Below are positions 7,740 through 16,920 of a DNA stretch of 34,714 nt, piece by piece. The notes under the pieces were generated by a model. It searched no databases. It saw nothing but the letters and a program-made list of their open reading frames with translations, and was not told the DNA's origin. The DNA is from Calothrix sp. HK-06 (GTDB lineage Bacteria; Cyanobacteriota; Cyanobacteriia; Cyanobacteriales; Nostocaceae). Made by a program: the position numbers and the translations under genes. How positions within the stretch are numbered: the stretch's first letter is position 1; the number at the start of each line of letters is the position of its first letter. The stretch is taken from contig NZ_MRCD01000093.1 in the NCBI RefSeq assembly GCF_001904745.1, positions 1-34,714 of the forward strand. The letters run 5' to 3'.

Positions 7740-8191
7740 AAATTAACGATATAACGACCTCACCTTCAGCTTAGATGCCCCACCGGGACATCTTCCGGTC
7801 TTGTGGGATGAGTGGGATGAGCAACAGGATGGATATACAGCACCTCTAGATAGATGGTTTTTGTTTTCTCGGATGGAAAATTGCCAATTATCAAGTAAAA
7901 CAGAACAGACCACAAGTACTTGACCTTAATCCCCCTTAATAAGGAAGGGCGTGTACATACAAGTCTCTCAAAGTTAGAGACTTCCAAAAATTTAATTCTC
8001 CCGGAATGTGGGGTGGGCATCCAAGCAAGCGCCTCCTTTGAATGAACGGGCGGGACACCCATTCCACAAGAAAATATTGAAGATTTTTTTATTTGGAAGT
8101 CCCTTACTTTTCTTATCTTTCTTTGCGTACTTTGCGTTTTTCGTGGTTCGTTAAAAAATTAACTGCGCTCATACGCAAAGAAAAGGAGTTC
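7740..8191. other. non-coding stretch with degenerate palindromic repeat pieces
   Basis: No gene is supported. The stretch contains pieces of short intergenic repeats: a hairpin with GATGCCC / GGG-A-CATC arms near 7773-7792, direct repeats of GTGGGATGA near 7803-7820, and a CGGGCGGGACACCCATTCCACAAG-like segment near 8046-8070. The last shares the CATTCCACAAGA ending with the element at 32041-32107. CTTTGCGTACTTTGCGTTTTT at 8123-8143 is a familiar type of cyanobacterial intergenic repeat. Confidence 0.5.
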
Positions 8192-11100
8192 CTAGGACTG
8201 CGGGTTATGCCAGAATCCCCCAACTTCTAGTTTTCTAACAGTGCTTTCCATCAACGCTGTAGCAAGTATGCTCAATGTTGCGGTATCACTAAAGTAATTA
8301 AGATGATTGCAATCTACTTCATGAATTCGTAGTAGGGATGAGCGCGCGTTATTTACGCTTGTTATACTACTTACCGTTACAGCAATGTCATTTATTTCAC
8401 CAAAGAAGGCTAAGTAGATTGATTTGTCTTTCAGTTTTTGCATTAACCGCTGTAATTTGTTGGTTTCACTTAATATAGATGGCGCCAAGTTATTACCAGC
8501 AATAATTGTATAGGGAATACCTGGGTCGGGACTTGCTGCTAAAGATTTGAGAAAATCTGACCCAGGTTGCATTTGATCGAGGGAAATATCAATTTTCTCT
8601 AGGGAAGCTAGCAAGCTAACCAATATATTCATTGGTAAAGCATTTATGGATATGCTATTTAAGACTAAGGTGAGTGATATCGTTGCAAAATCTTGAATTG
8701 TAGACCAAGGAGAACCTGCATTTGGCGTACCTAACATTAGTAAGTGATTGACAATTTTATTACCACCTTCGCGTTCTATTAACCACCGAGATATTAACCC
8801 ACCCATCGAATGGGCAACGATATGTAATTGTTTACCGTGGTTTTCACCCAAACCTATCGCTTCAAGACGTTGTTTTAATAACCGCGCGTTTTCTTCAATC
8901 GAGGTGTTTATGTTCTCGTAGTCAAAGGCAAGAATTAAATCATACATCTGAGCTAAGGGTTTTTCCTGTTCTGCTACTGTCCAGGTTCCCTTCTGCATTG
9001 CAGGTAACAGATTTTCGGTATCACCAATAATACCGTGGATGAACAAAACTATTTTTTTGGCTTGGGCTACTTGTTTTTTGATTGCAACTAAATCAGTTTC
9101 ATAGCTAACTTGTTGCGAAGCGTTTACCTTTGCTACCGCTAATTGTGGATAGGAGAACTTAAACCCCAGTTTTTCGCTGGCAACTTTTTGGAAGTAAATT
9201 TGGAAAGCACTTTTTATACTGCGTTCTCCTGGTTCGGGTTCAGGGAGACGCTCTAATGTAATTTCGGTTCTTCCGTTACGAGAATAGCCCACTCCCAATG
9301 GTAAATAAAATTCGCCATCGTAAGCAATTGGTATTACTTTTTCTTTTGGCACCAAAGGTGTGTCAACAATTAATTTTAAAGGGTTAGAGCGGGTAACGGT
9401 GGAGATGGTTGCAGCATCAACACCACTTAGTACTAAAGTATTTGCACTTGGCTCAATTCCCCGACTGTTGGTTAACGCAAAAGGTTGACTGTGGGGATTT
9501 TCCCGTAACAGCGGTGGTAAATAATTATTGTTTACATTTCTGCTAGATGGGGAAATACTTGTTAAACGAGCTTCTGCTTGTAAGTGGGGATGAGCTTTTA
9601 AAATGACTCCGGCGCCCAAAGATACCCCATTTCCGGAGTTGGGTATAATCGTAGTTTCCAGAGGACGAATAGTTTTGATTACTACTTGAGTAGCTACCCA
9701 ATCATCGTATTCCTCAACTGATTCATCTAAAATTAAATCGCGCGATTGCCAGCGATTCATTAAACGGTTGAGGGTACTTGTTCGTACACTACGTTGAGTA
9801 TATTTTTTGCGCGGTAAATCGAGTTTATCTTGTTCTAATAATCTGGCATCAAATTCATTGGTGCAAACAATGAGTTTCAAAATATCTTGATACTCTGTAA
9901 CCCCTTGGCACCATAAATCGTCAGGAACGCTGGCAGGAATAGCTCTGCCACCCAACGCCCAAGCTTGTTGCTTAGGTTCAAGTTTGATGTAACCTGCCTC
10001 AAAAAAGCCCGCATTGATCGAAAATTGCTCGGTTAAGTCAAGTAATGCACAATAAAGGGTTTCATCGCTGGTATTTTTCAGCTTGATTTTGAAAGTCGGT
10101 CGGTTCCATTTACCGCTATCATCTTGATAGTAATTAAGGCGAATTTGACTATCTTCTAAAACTTGATTGTTTTGATGAATTTCAAGTTTAATTGCTGAAG
10201 CACTAATTCGACTATTTGCAGGACTTTGTAGTTCGCTCAGATTTGTCCAGCGGGCAATATGTTCGAGACGTTGAACAACTTTGACAGCGCTAGAAAAGCT
10301 ATAATCGGGAATTTGGTTAACTATAGGTACGCCATCCGCAGGTCGAGTAATAATATATTCTCCGTTTAGAGCAACAACTTTAAATTCAGCGGTCTCGCTT
10401 TCGCTAACTTCGCGCACATACACTGAAGATTGCCCACTATTAATATTTTGTAATGCTTGTTTTAATAATTGCACTCCTTCAGAATCACCAATCAAGTGTA
10501 CACCTAATGGCGGCAAAGGTAAACTGGTAATAACGGCTTTGAAAGTTTGTTCTTCGTCTAAATTTGTAATTCCCTCAATTTTAATTTGACTCAGTTGTGG
10601 TAAAACTTCGGTAACTCGCGCTTCTCCAAGTTTATTAGATAGTTTGCGTAATTCTTCAGCTAATGCTGTAATTGGAAACAGTGCCAAATGCATAGTTTCC
10701 TCAGCATCCGGACGAGGTACACCATGTACGGCGCCGCCATCAATTATCCAACCATATTGTTTGTGATACTCAACAGTATAGTATGGTTGGCAATCACGTA
10801 CCGCCCCACCTAGAAATAATTGGTCTAAATCATTACTATCGGTTGCTTCTAATTGCGGTGATTGTTTAACTTTACTGCGTACCAAAGCATTGATACGTTT
10901 AAATAAATCTCGATAGGTAAGACTTCCTTGAGTTTGGCTAAGGGTTTTGGTGAGAAAATGACAAAATGCTCCCCGGTGTTTGCCATCAACTTTATATTCT
11001 TTGGCAGTTTCCGAATTTTGACAAGCTGCGAATAAAATATGCTTACCCCTTGGTAAATTCCAACCTGATGCTTGTCGGTTTAAGGAGCGGATACTTTGAA

Positions 11101-11650
11101 TCTCTTCTGGGGAAAAAATAAAACTATCTAAAGGACGAGAGCGCACATCGGTTGTATATTCACGAACTGCGGTTTCTTGAAACGGGTCTCTCGTTCCTGA
11201 ACCAGAATGACAGCAATCTAAAATCAGGGTAATGTGGGGATTTTTTTGTGCCACCTGGGCGATTAACTTGGCTAATTCCTTATCTGCTAAATCCCAACCT
11301 CCTTCCATACGGCTATCATAACAAACAAGCGTTTCGTTCAATTTTTCCGGTTGAAATTCCCAAAATTCTTTTGGTGCTGGCTCTTGGGAACCATGACCAC
11401 TGTAGTAAAACAAGGCAACATCATTGCTGTTGGCTTGACATAAATGCTCGCGAAAACCGTCTATTATACCTTGACGGGTTGCTTCTGAATCTTTAAGAAT
11501 TTTTAAGTGTAAATTCCATCCTTCTGTTTTTACCCGTGTTTCTAAATATTCTTCTACAGCCATTACATCATTAATGCAGCCCTGGAGCCGACTAACGGGC
11601 GCCGTATAGTTATCAATACCTACCAATAATGCATAAATATTACTAGTCAT
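8192..11650 (-). CDS. metacaspase-like protease fused to an alpha/beta hydrolase
   Basis: A protein of about 1152 residues with two enzymes. The N-terminal ~300 residues are a caspase-family (peptidase C14, clan CD) domain: NIYALLVGIDNY, the histidine loop FYYSGHGS (His86 from this start) and the cysteine loop LILDCCHSGSG (second Cys, Cys147). Both catalytic residues are present. A long central region of mainly beta character (about 300-880) has no domain I can name. The C-terminus is an alpha/beta hydrolase of PGAP1/lipase type: IVLFIHGIIGD (oxyanion region), nucleophile elbow VAHSMGG at about residue 950, and LMLGTPNAGSPW after it. The start is placed at 11650 (MTSNIYALLVG, typical for cyanobacterial caspases); another ATG lies 15 bp upstream. 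Known orthocaspases cut after Arg or Lys; the substrate of the hydrolase is unknown. It is monocistronic, about 400 bp downstream of the DUF3122 gene. Confidence 0.9.
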   Translation of the reverse strand: MTSNIYALLVGIDNYTAPVSRLQGCINDVMAVEEYLETRVKTEGWNLHLKILKDSEATRQGIIDGFREHLCQANSNDVALFYYSGHGSQEPAPKEFWEFQPEKLNETLVCYDSRMEGGWDLADKELAKLIAQVAQKNPHITLILDCCHSGSGTRDPFQETAVREYTTDVRSRPLDSFIFSPEEIQSIRSLNRQASGWNLPRGKHILFAACQNSETAKEYKVDGKHRGAFCHFLTKTLSQTQGSLTYRDLFKRINALVRSKVKQSPQLEATDSNDLDQLFLGGAVRDCQPYYTVEYHKQYGWIIDGGAVHGVPRPDAEETMHLALFPITALAEELRKLSNKLGEARVTEVLPQLSQIKIEGITNLDEEQTFKAVITSLPLPPLGVHLIGDSEGVQLLKQALQNINSGQSSVYVREVSESETAEFKVVALNGEYIITRPADGVPIVNQIPDYSFSSAVKVVQRLEHIARWTNLSELQSPANSRISASAIKLEIHQNNQVLEDSQIRLNYYQDDSGKWNRPTFKIKLKNTSDETLYCALLDLTEQFSINAGFFEAGYIKLEPKQQAWALGGRAIPASVPDDLWCQGVTEYQDILKLIVCTNEFDARLLEQDKLDLPRKKYTQRSVRTSTLNRLMNRWQSRDLILDESVEEYDDWVATQVVIKTIRPLETTIIPNSGNGVSLGAGVILKAHPHLQAEARLTSISPSSRNVNNNYLPPLLRENPHSQPFALTNSRGIEPSANTLVLSGVDAATISTVTRSNPLKLIVDTPLVPKEKVIPIAYDGEFYLPLGVGYSRNGRTEITLERLPEPEPGERSIKSAFQIYFQKVASEKLGFKFSYPQLAVAKVNASQQVSYETDLVAIKKQVAQAKKIVLFIHGIIGDTENLLPAMQKGTWTVAEQEKPLAQMYDLILAFDYENINTSIEENARLLKQRLEAIGLGENHGKQLHIVAHSMGGLISRWLIEREGGNKIVNHLLMLGTPNAGSPWSTIQDFATISLTLVLNSISINALPMNILVSLLASLEKIDISLDQMQPGSDFLKSLAASPDPGIPYTIIAGNNLAPSILSETNKLQRLMQKLKDKSIYLAFFGEINDIAVTVSSITSVNNARSSLLRIHEVDCNHLNYFSDTATLSILATALMESTVRKLEVGGFWHNPQS

Positions 11651-11981
11651 AACTATATATCTCATTTACTACATTCTTCTAGGCGCCATCTATGTCGAGT
11701 TATGCACCAATGATTTGAAAAGTAAGGTAGGTCATAAAAAACACCATTGTTTCATGGCAGAAATACATCCTTCCTTATCACTAAGCTCTGTATTAAATAA
11801 ATACCCTCAGTAACATCGGTCAACTACTATACAATCATATTGGTCAACGGTAGATATCTGCGTACCTTTGTATCACTATCCGGCACCGCATCCTCTAGGT
11901 CTTTGATATCAATATATTTGCATGTAATATTAATTACCAAATCTGTAACTACTCGGTTTTGGCGCCTTTGCGTTGCGTTCG
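11651..11981. other. intergenic region upstream of the metacaspase gene, no gene seen
   Basis: An AT-rich stretch with two GGCGCC sites (11682, 11961). No open frame with coding character, tRNA or clear promoter pair was recognised. The metacaspase promoter must lie here or just upstream, because the DUF3122 gene ends with a hairpin element. Confidence 0.4.
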
Positions 11982-12046
11982 AGAAACCCGGTTTCTGTTA
12001 TAAACATCCAGACGTATAATGGTTAGTGAGGAAAAAACCGGGTTTT
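11982..12046. repeat. AGAAACC-type inverted-repeat element, copy B
   Basis: The left arm AGAAACCCGGTTTCT is perfect (11982-11996). The right arm is degenerate (AAAAACCGGGTTTT, 12033-12046). The interior shares CTGTTATAAACAT and a TAATG-TTAGTG block with the reverse complement of copy A (6378-6443). It sits 3 nt after the stop codon of the DUF3122 gene on the minus strand, in the position of a terminator. Confidence 0.7.
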
Positions 12047-12049
12047 AAT

Positions 12050-12541
12050 CTAATCAAATTCAGTTACTAGCATTTGCCATTCGGTGATAATGTTTGTGGG
12101 TATTTTGATTTGAGTGTCTGAACCTGATAATGGGAGATTCAGTTTTAAAGATTTGGTTGTTGGTAGTTGATTTAATATGGCTGTGAATTTATATTCTCCT
12201 ACATTCGGCGCCGGTGAACCGGATGCATAAACATCTTGTGCAGTTAATAGTCTACCTGGTGCTGTCATGACTTCTAAGGCTTTTGGATGCTCGAATTTTA
12301 CTATACTTGGAAAGCCAACTAGTCGAAGATTGATGTCGGACGAGGCGCCGGGATTCTTAACTTTGTATAATATGATTTGCCATGCATGTCCTGTTTCGTC
12401 TTTAATTGATGCTTGTGAATGATAGCGCATTACTCCCGGTGATTCTTGGTGCTGACGAAGTAATGCGGTGGCACTTGGTGCAAATAAACAAAATGTTAAC
12501 GTTAATAACGTCAAAAAATATACTATAAGTTTTTGTGGCAT
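12050..12541 (-). CDS. DUF3122 family secreted protein
   Basis: About 163 residues. An N-terminal signal peptide (MPQKLIVYFLTLLTLTFCLF, then APSATA) is followed by the pattern LLRQHQESPGVMRYHSQASI and DETGHAWQIILYK, which I recognise as the cyanobacterial DUF3122 family of periplasmic or secreted proteins. The rest is beta-rich with no catalytic motif visible, and function is unknown. The start is placed at the ATG at 12541 because it begins the signal peptide directly; a GTG 18 bp upstream is possible. It lies about 115 bp after the DUF928 gene on the same strand, so it may be read with that operon. It ends in inverted-repeat copy B. Confidence 0.8.
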   Translation of the reverse strand: MPQKLIVYFLTLLTLTFCLFAPSATALLRQHQESPGVMRYHSQASIKDETGHAWQIILYKVKNPGASSDINLRLVGFPSIVKFEHPKALEVMTAPGRLLTAQDVYASGSPAPNVGEYKFTAILNQLPTTKSLKLNLPLSGSDTQIKIPTNIITEWQMLVTEFD

Positions 12542-12656
12542 TTTTGTCAAAGTTGGCACAATAACAAATTTAGGCGTTAGTTATATCTCTATAAATAACG
12601 CATGTAACTTGTTATTTGCAGAATCTAAAACGACCATCAGCATACGTAAGGAAAAT

Positions 12657-13466
12657 TTAATGTTGCTTGCTTAATCTATCGTAACTATTTGGGTCATCTG
12701 AAATTATTCGCATGTCGGCAATTTCATCTAAACCGATGTTAGTAAGCAAGTTTTTCCAATCGGCTTGAATGGTAGTATTTTCAGGGTTTTCTTGTTTTAA
12801 CTGTATAAGCGTTGCCAAAGCTTGATACCATATACCGTTTTGAGCATATATGGCAAATCTTTGCAGTGGTTGCGCGGTTTGTAGCTGTTGATGAATTGTT
12901 GCTGCAAGATTAACTCGACTAACTACACCTTCAACGTAAATTGGAGGTGATTGTTTTTCTTGGTTACAATATACAGAAAGAAACCAACGGTATTGCTTAT
13001 TAACTTCTAATGCTGGAATGTATGCTGGAACTTTTATATTGATTATTCCAGGTTGTTGGGGTAGAGATATCTTTTTTTTATAAACTGGACTTGATTTTTC
13101 ATTCAGAAGCACAAATTCTGTTGGATACCCAGAACTCTTTGTATAGGGAAGGTAAAACCAAAAGGTCGGACGTTCATCTGTCGTTAATCCCCACACATTT
13201 TTTACCGTCGCTGGTTCTTCGGTTTCTGGCATTAAAGCGGTGAGTTTAGGAGTAGTATCTGGACATGTATCACGACGACCACCCCCTGTGCGACGTCCTC
13301 CTGGTGGTGTTCCTTCTGGCAACTTTGGACGCACAAATTCTTTATTTACACTATGAAGAACTTGTTTTGATGATACTGGCAATATTGACTTTATCTCAGA
13401 TGCTTGACTACTGCACGCAAAAGCTAATGCTACAAATATTATTTGTGATTGTAAAAAAAGTTTCAT
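12657..13466 (-). CDS. DUF928 family secreted protein
   Basis: About 269 residues. A signal peptide (MKLFLQSQIIFVALAFACSSQA) is followed by the DUF928 hallmarks: a Gly/Arg-rich patch TPPGGRRTGGGRRDTCP, LTALMPETE, the PTFWFYLPY block, LPQQPGIINIKVP, LEVNKQYRWFLSVYC and a C-terminal helical GIWYQALATLIQL. The two cysteines (in RRDTCP and SVYC) could form a disulfide outside the cytosol. The family is cyanobacterial with no known activity. The start is the ATG at 13466, which has AGG seven bases upstream; a GTG lies 6 bp before it. Only about 22 bp separate it from the CHAT/CHASE2 gene, so the two are almost certainly co-transcribed. They probably act together at the envelope (inference). Confidence 0.88.
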   Translation of the reverse strand: MKLFLQSQIIFVALAFACSSQASEIKSILPVSSKQVLHSVNKEFVRPKLPEGTPPGGRRTGGGRRDTCPDTTPKLTALMPETEEPATVKNVWGLTTDERPTFWFYLPYTKSSGYPTEFVLLNEKSSPVYKKKISLPQQPGIINIKVPAYIPALEVNKQYRWFLSVYCNQEKQSPPIYVEGVVSRVNLAATIHQQLQTAQPLQRFAIYAQNGIWYQALATLIQLKQENPENTTIQADWKNLLTNIGLDEIADMRIISDDPNSYDRLSKQH

Positions 13467-13488
13467 ATTCACACCTACGGCTAAATAG

Positions 13489-15855
13489 CTAAAACCTAAT
13501 GCTTTTTATTATCAAAGCCGTTCCACTTAATGCTATTACACTTGGTACTAACGGCGCCCAATAACTCGATAGTAAGAACCCAAAACACACTATATAAACT
13601 ATTCCAGCCGCTATCATGATAGTGATTATCAATCGCATTCTTTGTTTACGCAATCGTAGCGTTAAAACTCCTCCTACTAAAGACGAACTGAATATCCAAA
13701 TTATCTCATGTACAGGCGCCAAAGTTTGTAGTAAAGAACGATTATCAAGAACATGACTAAGAATTTGACTTAGCATATGTGCGTGAATTAGCACTCCTGA
13801 CTTTTGTGTATTTGGGTCACTACCTAACGGTGTTGGTAAATAATCTTGTAAATCTCCTTTGGCAACAACTCCAATAAGTACAATTTTGTCCTTGAAAGAG
13901 CTTGGGTTGACCTGAGAGGTTAAAATTTCTGTTAGCGATACTTTTTCAGATAGTTTATCACTCGCGCGCCAGTTCAGCAAAACTTGTCCACCACTCGCGT
14001 CGATATTTTGATATCCTCCACTATAACGAGTCAAGGGTTGGAAAGTCGCTTTGTCAATTTTGAGTGTATTATCAGCAGGGTTTATAGTAACTTCCTTAAT
14101 TCCTCTAAATTTAAAATATTCAAACGCTAACTGTAAGCTTAAAGAATATTCTGCTGTACATAGCGAGTTAGGTTCTTGCTTCATAAACAAAAGATGGCGC
14201 CTAATTATACCATCTTCGTCTCGAATAAAATCACTAAATCCCAAACGGTCTCGAATATCTTGAGAAGCGATTTCTGGTGATGGTGCTATACCTTTACTAT
14301 TGGCGCCAATATAACTACCTTTACATATAGTAATTAAATTTCTTGTTTGCTGAAGACGCTTTGTTAACTCTGGGTCTTCAGATTTAAAGTCGCGGTATAT
14401 ATCTAAACCAATTACAGAAGGTCGATACTGTTCTAATTTTTCTAAAAGTATGTTTAATGATTTATCTGAGATTGAAGTTCCCTTCAGAGACTCACCTTTA
14501 CGACGCTGTTCTGCTAGGTCGTTATCATCTATTGTCACCATTATTATACGATTATCAGGTTGTTCTTTAACTACTATTGAGCGTAACCACAGCATCTGGT
14601 CAAATGTTTTTAACTCTGTAGTCTCAAATAACCCAAATAATCGCATTAATATTAATACGGATGTAACTAAACTAACAATTATAGTAAAGTAGATTTTATT
14701 TCGATAATTATAAAGACGATTTGACGGTGCCGATATTTGATTATTTTTATTACTTATTTCTGTAGATATTGTGATATCATTTAAAAGCTGGCGCCAATTT
14801 AAAGGAATTTGTATCGGGTTACTTTGGCAAATCATTGGTAGCCAAGTGCAATTTGGAAATTTATCTTCGAGTCCTTGTAATCTTTCTCTGGCAAGACGTA
14901 CAGCAAGATAAAATTCTGTTCCATTCGCAAATTCCGAAAGAAAATACTTTAAAAATTCGCTAGCAATTTTGTCAGGAACAGGTTCGCGCATAAAAATGAT
15001 TTCGGGTATTTGTAAGCAAGAAAGCTCTTTTGCTAACCCCAAACCATCACAAGAATTAAATATTGCTAATTGTAATCCACGGGCAACAGCTTTTTGAAGT
15101 GCATACCGCAGTTCTATCATACTCAAACTATCGGTTTGATTCAAATATATTTTGCCGCTTTCGTCTGATTGCGTTAAACTGTGTCCAGCAAAAAATAATA
15201 TATCCCAATTATTATCCCATAACTGGTCATTCAACTCCTGGCGCCTTGGTTCAACTAAAAAAGTAATATCCGTGTCGGGTATTCTTTCGAGTATGTTTCT
15301 GTCTGCTTGAGTATCAATACCTCTACTATCACCAACTATCGCTAAAATCTTAACCCTCGAATTGGTATGATGAATGATATCGCTGCGTTCGTAGTTGGGA
15401 GATGTAACTGCTATTTCTGATGAAGTGTAGCGTTCTAACAAGTCCCAAGCGTGCCAAGGCAAGCGCACTAATGTACTATTTTCTGTTTGTAGTATAACTC
15501 TAATATTATCTGTACTATCGAGACGTTCCAACCATTTTTCTCGTAGTGGACGGAAGGAATCAGATTGTAACCAAGAATTAAAGTTTGTGCGGAGAATTTG
15601 AGCAGTTGTTTGACAATCAGCAGTTATAGATACATTCGTTACCTGGACTTTATCAGCAGACAAACGAAACGCACTACCTAAACGTCGGTAATTTAAACGC
15701 CAATGATTATAGTACATTAATAATTGCGGCGCCGCTGGTAATCTACCCATAATTTCGATATCAGGTAGTTTACCTTCAGTCCCAATTTGTAACGTTACAG
15801 TAAATCCCACATCTAAACTGCCGTCACCAAATTTCAAAACAACTAACTTACCCAT
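13489..15855 (-). CDS. CHAT-CHASE2 membrane sensor/protease
   Basis: A 788-residue protein. Residues about 150-350 form a CHAT domain (caspase-HetF-associated-with-TPR, clan CD peptidase): ILFFAGHS supplies His225 and AIFNSCDG supplies Cys269, so the dyad is intact. A transmembrane helix (about 385-408) leads into a CHASE2 extracytoplasmic sensory domain (about 410-690: LKTFDQMLWLRS, IIMVTIDDNDL, YRPSVIGLDIYRDF, KIVLIGVVAKGDLQDYLPTP). Three further helices near the C-terminus close the protein. The architecture suggests an outside signal sensed by CHASE2 and passed to a cytosolic protease or pseudo-signalling domain. It is the middle gene of a three-gene operon with DUF1822 (38 bp upstream) and DUF928 (22 bp downstream). 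Ligand and cleavage target are unknown. Confidence 0.9.
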   Translation of the reverse strand: MGKLVVLKFGDGSLDVGFTVTLQIGTEGKLPDIEIMGRLPAAPQLLMYYNHWRLNYRRLGSAFRLSADKVQVTNVSITADCQTTAQILRTNFNSWLQSDSFRPLREKWLERLDSTDNIRVILQTENSTLVRLPWHAWDLLERYTSSEIAVTSPNYERSDIIHHTNSRVKILAIVGDSRGIDTQADRNILERIPDTDITFLVEPRRQELNDQLWDNNWDILFFAGHSLTQSDESGKIYLNQTDSLSMIELRYALQKAVARGLQLAIFNSCDGLGLAKELSCLQIPEIIFMREPVPDKIASEFLKYFLSEFANGTEFYLAVRLARERLQGLEDKFPNCTWLPMICQSNPIQIPLNWRQLLNDITISTEISNKNNQISAPSNRLYNYRNKIYFTIIVSLVTSVLILMRLFGLFETTELKTFDQMLWLRSIVVKEQPDNRIIMVTIDDNDLAEQRRKGESLKGTSISDKSLNILLEKLEQYRPSVIGLDIYRDFKSEDPELTKRLQQTRNLITICKGSYIGANSKGIAPSPEIASQDIRDRLGFSDFIRDEDGIIRRHLLFMKQEPNSLCTAEYSLSLQLAFEYFKFRGIKEVTINPADNTLKIDKATFQPLTRYSGGYQNIDASGGQVLLNWRASDKLSEKVSLTEILTSQVNPSSFKDKIVLIGVVAKGDLQDYLPTPLGSDPNTQKSGVLIHAHMLSQILSHVLDNRSLLQTLAPVHEIIWIFSSSLVGGVLTLRLRKQRMRLIITIMIAAGIVYIVCFGFLLSSYWAPLVPSVIALSGTALIIKSIRF

Positions 15856-15893
15856 ATAACAAAGTGTGAAGTCCCAAATCGGTAGTATGCGAA

Positions 15894-16841
15894 CTAAATT
15901 ACAAAATGTTCGGTAATATAAGCTCCATCATGTCCTACCCTTACACTAAACCTTTCTCCAACTTCACCACTAAACTGTAACTGAATGTAATTATCGGCAC
16001 TTCGTGATTGAGCTTCTAAAAATAAATTCAGAGACTCATCCAATACAGATAATACAATAGACGGCTGTAAATAAACGGCGCCTGTGGGATGCAATTGTAG
16101 ACGCACACTAGTTTTGAAATCTGTTTGAGGTGTAATTTCCACCATTAATATAACGGGTTGATTAGCAATTTGAATTCCCAAATCAAATAACTTTGCCCGT
16201 CTAATGGAATCTCCCTTAGTCTCCTTTAATACTTTATCACCACTAATCGCTTCCACACTACGAAAAACATACGCAGGTCGAAGTTGAGGGTTTTCGAGTA
16301 AAGACTCAACAGTTTGCCAACCATATTCAACCACACCAGACACCCATCCACTCAAACTAACTAAAGTTGATTGAGCTAACTTCTGCGATTCAAGATATTC
16401 TACTAAATCTTCCAATGGTAGCAACTCATCGTAATGCAGTACTTCAGTACTGCAAAACTTCACAAACCCCATCACTTTAGCTTCCTCCAAACATTCATCA
16501 ATCACCACCACAACATAAGCTACACGTGTACCCCAACTTTCAGGAGGGATGTAACAAAAATCTTCATTTATGGAAGCAGGACGACATTCAATTTTACCAA
16601 CTCCAGGCACATCCAAATCAGCAACATCCGTAGACAAACGCATAACTGGATTCCAAGAGTCACCAATATTAACGTCAGTTGACACACCCATTAAATTAAG
16701 GTAGTAGCTCACAGTCAACACTGAAAGTGTATTCAAAAGAACTTTTTCGGCTTTTTCACGAGTTGGTTGCTGTTGAGCAAAACTCCGTGCTATAAAAATC
16801 GCAGTTTCAGATATTGGCAACGGCAAAGCATTGCATGTCAT
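15894..16841 (-). CDS. DUF1822 family protein
   Basis: About 315 residues, cytosolic, belonging to the cyanobacterial DUF1822 family. It begins MTCNALPLPISETA and continues with KAEKVLLNTLSVLTVSYYLN, VMRLSTDVADLDVPGVGKIE, EATCFCYIPP-like CYIPPESWGTRVAYV, and a beta-rich C-terminus (AVYLQPSIVLSVLDE, IQLQFSGEVGERFSVRVG). No catalytic motif is visible. The start at 16841 is decided by a perfect AGGAG five bases before the ATG. The frame stays open upstream, but only by running into pseudogene sequence. It is the first gene of the operon with CHAT-CHASE2 and DUF928. A 14-bp inverted repeat sits about 43 bp before the start and could control the operon. Confidence 0.88.
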   Translation of the reverse strand: MTCNALPLPISETAIFIARSFAQQQPTREKAEKVLLNTLSVLTVSYYLNLMGVSTDVNIGDSWNPVMRLSTDVADLDVPGVGKIECRPASINEDFCYIPPESWGTRVAYVVVVIDECLEEAKVMGFVKFCSTEVLHYDELLPLEDLVEYLESQKLAQSTLVSLSGWVSGVVEYGWQTVESLLENPQLRPAYVFRSVEAISGDKVLKETKGDSIRRAKLFDLGIQIANQPVILMVEITPQTDFKTSVRLQLHPTGAVYLQPSIVLSVLDESLNLFLEAQSRSADNYIQLQFSGEVGERFSVRVGHDGAYITEHFVI

Positions 16842-16883
16842 ATTTACTCCTAGACGGTAAATGCTGCTATTCACATATCTGCT

Positions 16884-16919
16884 AATTTTAAAGATATTAC
16901 GCACGATATCTATAAAATT
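16884..16919. promoter_or_regulatory. 14-bp inverted repeat upstream of the DUF1822 operon, operator or leader hairpin
   Basis: Arms AATTTTAAAGATAT (16884-16897) and ATATCTATAAAATT (16906-16919) pair with one mismatch around an 8-bp spacer. The element lies about 43 bp upstream of the DUF1822 ATG. On the minus strand, TTGAAA and TAATAT (19 bp apart) overlap it and could be a promoter, so a repressor site is plausible. Confidence 0.45.
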
Positions 16920-16920
16920 T

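Noticed and set aside
7766-8062. 98-codon open frame on the minus strand
   Set aside because: It runs through repeat-derived sequence, has repetitive Pro/His-rich composition (HPVAHPTHPTRPED) and no ribosome-binding site; not a gene.
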